NCBI GenBank assembly: GCA_016787605.1
Contig: JAEUUE010000075.1
Coordinates: 62,001 to 126,000 of the forward strand
Direction: 5' to 3'
Length of the DNA stretch: 64,000 bases
From: Cyclobacteriaceae bacterium
Lineage (GTDB): Bacteria; Bacteroidota; Bacteroidia; Cytophagales; Cyclobacteriaceae
Shown here: in pieces, positions 61,550-64,000 of the stretch
How positions within the stretch are numbered: the stretch's first letter is position 1
Layout of the letters: each line of letters opens with the position of its first letter
Position numbers and translations under genes: made by a program
Notes under the pieces: model-generated
Seen by the model: the letters and a program-made list of their open reading frames with translations, nothing else
Told to the model about the DNA's origin: nothing
Database searches by the model: none

Positions 61550-61553
61550 TCGC

Positions 61554-61898
61554 CTAATTTTCGGCGCACTGAATCGAGTTGCGCATCACCAGAAATGACA
61601 GCAACCGGGTCGGTTTCATCCACTGCGTGGTCAGGTCTGCCCAGCGCTTGTTCTGTCGTTCGATTCGCTTGAAGTCCCACTGGTTGATTTCCGCCTGGAG
61701 TTTGTCCAGGTAACGGGCGGCTTCTTCCAGCGTACGAAACTGCCGGTGGTGGACCAGGCGGGTGAATTGATTCCAGATGGAGACGACCGGTGGCGGAATG
61801 ACTTCCTCTTCGAAGATCGCGTCGGTGAATCCCCCGGTGACGCCAAGATAGAAGAAGGTGCGGGAGGGGTTGCAGAGAACGTAGACCATGTAGTGCAT
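61554..61898 (-). CDS. Degenerate GIY-YIG-fold protein
   Basis: A 114-residue protein related to GIY-YIG nucleases. The two strands that name the family appear as MVYVLCN and FFYLGVT (GIY and YIG), and the LVHHRQFRTLEEAARYLDKLQAEINQW, KRIERQNKRWADLT sequence matches the second half of small UPF0213-like GIY-YIG proteins. The catalytic Arg (normally in an RRxxEH stretch after YIG) is replaced in GFTDAIFEEE, and the helix Glu of the REKxLKxW motif is altered to RYLDKLQAEINQW. I infer loss of nuclease activity. Starts at 61898; a second ATG lies three codons later. Confidence 0.72.
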   Translation of the reverse strand: MHYMVYVLCNPSRTFFYLGVTGGFTDAIFEEEVIPPPVVSIWNQFTRLVHHRQFRTLEEAARYLDKLQAEINQWDFKRIERQNKRWADLTTQWMKPTRLLSFLVMRNSIQCAEN

Positions 61899-61911
61899 GG
61901 ACCAAAAATAA

Positions 61912-61936
61912 GATGGGCAACCTGTGGCTGCCCATC
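61912..61936 (-). terminator. Intrinsic terminator of the second BNR-repeat gene
   Basis: Arms GATGGGCA (61912-61919) and TGCCCATC (61929-61936) make a perfect 8-bp stem, extended by A-T pairs on both sides after one mismatch. On the minus strand the stop codon at 61978 is 41 bases upstream and the tail reads TTATTTTTGG. It separates that gene from the GIY-YIG gene start at 61898, so that gene must have its own promoter. Confidence 0.72.
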
Positions 61937-61977
61937 CTATTTTCCTGACAAAATTTGTACGGAATTCCGTCAGCCCT

Positions 61978-64000
61978 CTACAGGTCGGTGGCTTTCCGCT
62001 GCACGGTGATCACCTCAATGCCCTTTTCTTTGGCCATTTGGTTGATGCGGTCCACATTCTGGCTGATCGTAGTCTTCAGTTTACCCAGTTCCTCATCGAT
62101 CTTACGGGTGAGCATCTGCCTGACTTCCTCGCCTTGCTTGGTGGGCGCGAAATCTCCGGCGGCTTGCTCGACCATGAGGTGAGCCAATTGGTTGTTCATT
62201 TTGATGCCGTAGTTCAGCGGATCCTGTACACTGCGGTTACGGGTTTCATGAATGTTGTTTTCATGGAGCGTTAGCGCCTCTTCAAACTTTTTCACTGCGT
62301 CCGCCAGTTCCTTGTATTGAGGATCTGTACCCAGCCGACCCTTCAGCGCCCCAAGGTCTTCCTTGATTTTGCGAATGTCAATAACCCCTTGGTTGGCTTC
62401 GCTCACCTTGTCGCGCACTTTCACGAGGAATTCGAACTGCGCCTGGAATTCCTCTGGTGTAGTCTGGATACGGGGATCTTTCAGGATTTCAAATTCCTGT
62501 TCCAGGGTCTGGCCGGAGGCGGTGAGGCGCACTTTGTACTTGCCGGGAACCGCACGGGGTCCCAGGTTGGGAGAACCATAGAAGACCATTCCCGGAAATG
62601 TCTTGAAGCCCGGATGACGCATGTTCCAGACGAAGCGGTTTCCGCCGGCCTTGATGCTGAGTTGATCCGCCCGCTCACGCGCCTTGTTCGAATAGGCTTT
62701 GATCAGCTGACCATTGGCTTCGAGGAATTCCAGCTTAACCTCTTCGTTGGCCGCGATGCTCTTCAGTGAAAAGTGGACCATTACACCACCGGGGTGATTT
62801 TCACCCTCCAGTTTGCGGTTCACACCCCCCCATCCTCCGCCACCAGGCATGCGGTACGTAGGCATGGGCTTGAACAGCACCGCGGGCTTGCCGACCATTT
62901 CCGAATTCAACTGGTGCAGCGGCGTGAGATCGTCGATCATCCAGAAGCTCCGGCCGTGCGTGGCGGCGACGAGGTTGTCATTCTTGATCGCCAGGTCGTG
63001 GATGGGTACCGGGGGAAGGTTGAGCTGAAACTTGCTCCAGCTAGCCCCGTCGTCAAACGAAACCCACATGCCTTTTTCGGTACCGGCATAGAGCAACCCT
63101 TTTCGCTTAGGGTCGGCCCTCACCACGCGCACGAATTCTTCCTTCGGGATGCCGTTGGTGATCACGGTCCAGGTCTTCCCGTAGTCGGTGGTCTTGTAGA
63201 TGTACGGCGTGTAGTCGCTGAATTTATAGGAACTGGCTACCACGTAGGCACCACCCACGACAAAGGGGTTGACATCGATGCTGTTCATCATGTTGTACTT
63301 GGGCGACATCGGCGGCGTCACGTTCTTCCAGTTCTTGCCGCCATCGGTGGTGACGTGCAGCAGACCGTCGTCGGAACCGGTCCAGATTTCATCCTTGGTA
63401 TATGGAGATTCCGTGATGACGAAAATGTTGGCATAGTATTCCGCCCCGGTGTTGTCCTGGGTGATCGGCCCGCCGGATGACTTCAGCGTTTCGGGTTCTC
63501 CGCGGGTAAGATCGGGACTGATGACTTCCCAGCTGGTGCCGCCATTGGTGGTGACGTGGAGGTAGTTGGAGCCGGCATACAGCTTCTTGGGATCGTGGTG
63601 ACTGAATACAAGCGGGTAGTTCCAGTTGAAGCGGTATTTCATCACCTCCACACCGGAACCGGCCGGAAGGAAGGGCCACACGTTTGTGCTTCTCTCCTGA
63701 CCGTTGTCCAGGTTCTGCATGCTCATGTATCCCTTGTAGTCGCTGCCGTAGATGATGTTGTTGTTCTGAGGGTCTGGCGCGAGGTGCGCACTTTCTCCGA
63801 TGCTCAACGCATCCCAGTCTTGCTCGGTGATGCTGGCGCCGTTCGTCCGGTGAGGGATCCGAACGCTGGTGTTGTCCTGCTGCGCGCCGAGAATGCGATA
63901 CGGAAATGAATTGTCGGTGGTAACCCGGTAGAACTGAGCAGTGGGCTGGTTGTGGTAGGTGGTCCAGTTCTCGCCGCCGTCGTTGGAGACCTGGGCGCCT
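61978..64000 (-). CDS. Second BNR-repeat (sortilin/VPS10-like) exported protein, N-terminal end missing
   Basis: About 674 residues of a BNR-repeat protein are visible; the start is beyond the right edge (the frame stays open from 64000). Asp boxes such as SNDGGENW, TTNGGTSW, TTDGGKNW, TTDYGKTW and SFDDGASW mark VPS10/sortilin-like propellers. A region of DHxR-type followed by a beta domain (VHFSLKSIAANEEVKLEFLE, RAVPGKYKVRLTASGQTLEQ) and a helical tail match the domain order of the protein at 21866-24988, including KDPRIQTTPEEFQAQF, so they are paralogues. Followed by a good terminator. Confidence 0.88.
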   Translation of the reverse strand, partial: GAQVSNDGGENWTTYHNQPTAQFYRVTTDNSFPYRILGAQQDNTSVRIPHRTNGASITEQDWDALSIGESAHLAPDPQNNNIIYGSDYKGYMSMQNLDNGQERSTNVWPFLPAGSGVEVMKYRFNWNYPLVFSHHDPKKLYAGSNYLHVTTNGGTSWEVISPDLTRGEPETLKSSGGPITQDNTGAEYYANIFVITESPYTKDEIWTGSDDGLLHVTTDGGKNWKNVTPPMSPKYNMMNSIDVNPFVVGGAYVVASSYKFSDYTPYIYKTTDYGKTWTVITNGIPKEEFVRVVRADPKRKGLLYAGTEKGMWVSFDDGASWSKFQLNLPPVPIHDLAIKNDNLVAATHGRSFWMIDDLTPLHQLNSEMVGKPAVLFKPMPTYRMPGGGGWGGVNRKLEGENHPGGVMVHFSLKSIAANEEVKLEFLEANGQLIKAYSNKARERADQLSIKAGGNRFVWNMRHPGFKTFPGMVFYGSPNLGPRAVPGKYKVRLTASGQTLEQEFEILKDPRIQTTPEEFQAQFEFLVKVRDKVSEANQGVIDIRKIKEDLGALKGRLGTDPQYKELADAVKKFEEALTLHENNIHETRNRSVQDPLNYGIKMNNQLAHLMVEQAAGDFAPTKQGEEVRQMLTRKIDEELGKLKTTISQNVDRINQMAKEKGIEVITVQRKATDL

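Noticed and set aside
1-64000. tRNA, rRNA, CRISPR arrays or insertion sequences
   Set aside because: I looked through the intergenic gaps and saw no cloverleaf-like segments, repeat arrays, transposase frames or flanking repeats.

Overview
The window is a chromosomal segment of a member of the Bacteroidota, most likely a Cytophagales-type soil or aquatic heterotroph. The reasons are mixed. Several families here are typical of the phylum: DUF3857/transglutaminase-like, DUF2911, sortilin-like BNR-repeat proteins, GH3-type adenylating enzyme, LptB next to RecJ, and SPOR plus coiled-coil. Start codons lack Shine-Dalgarno sequences, and TAnnTTTG-like -7 boxes of the Bacteroidota housekeeping sigma factor sit just upstream of several of them. 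GC content looks to be a little above 50 percent. I see no rRNA, tRNA, CRISPR array, integrase or insertion sequence; this is a compact core and near-core region, with no sign of a recent island.

Layout. 0-2.6 kb: a truncated CzcA-type metal efflux pump with a small exported partner. 2.6-8.1 kb: radical SAM protein, PLP D-cysteine desulfhydrase-like enzyme, radA, and an exported pseudo-transglutaminase. 8.2-13.7 kb: SDR, SNF2 helicase, LolC/E-type permease and rbfA. 13.8-21.7 kb: a membrane protein, the glyA-tatC-rpiB operon, a TPM-domain pair, a class A beta-lactamase and a MATE pump. 21.9-28.9 kb: a large BNR-repeat exported protein, an epimerase, gdhA and a GH3-type enzyme. 28.9-38.4 kb: thioredoxin-fold proteins, a 291-base gene-free stretch with a perfect DnaA box, and many small exported or hydrolytic proteins (two DinB-like, YciI tandem, TPR, amidohydrolase, 2OG oxygenase). 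38.4-43.9 kb: the operon collagen-like protein-recJ-lptB, a SPOR/coiled-coil protein and fumC. 44.0-47.1 kb: a malonate uptake and activation cassette (malonyl-CoA synthetase-like, madL, madM). 47.1-50.5 kb: a leftward run with a serine hydrolase, DUF1330, an isolated IF-2 N-terminal-domain protein and arfB. 50.5-57.8 kb: WalJ-type MBL enzyme, S10 and M48 peptidases, acyltransferase, CDGSH protein and RidA. 57.8-64 kb: arylsulfatase, small membrane and NTF2-like proteins, a Ric-like hemerythrin behind a CRP/FNR-type palindrome, a degenerate GIY-YIG protein, and a truncated second BNR-repeat protein.

Most promising for follow-up: the malonate cassette, the IF-2N/arfB translation cluster, start codons placed directly behind -7 boxes (predicted leaderless mRNAs), the DnaA-box intergenic region, the FNR-like operator in front of the Ric-like gene, and several proteins with degenerate active sites (GIY-YIG, transglutaminase, class A beta-lactamase). 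No single clearly undescribed multi-gene system stands out; the region is mainly ordinary core genome with these local oddities.
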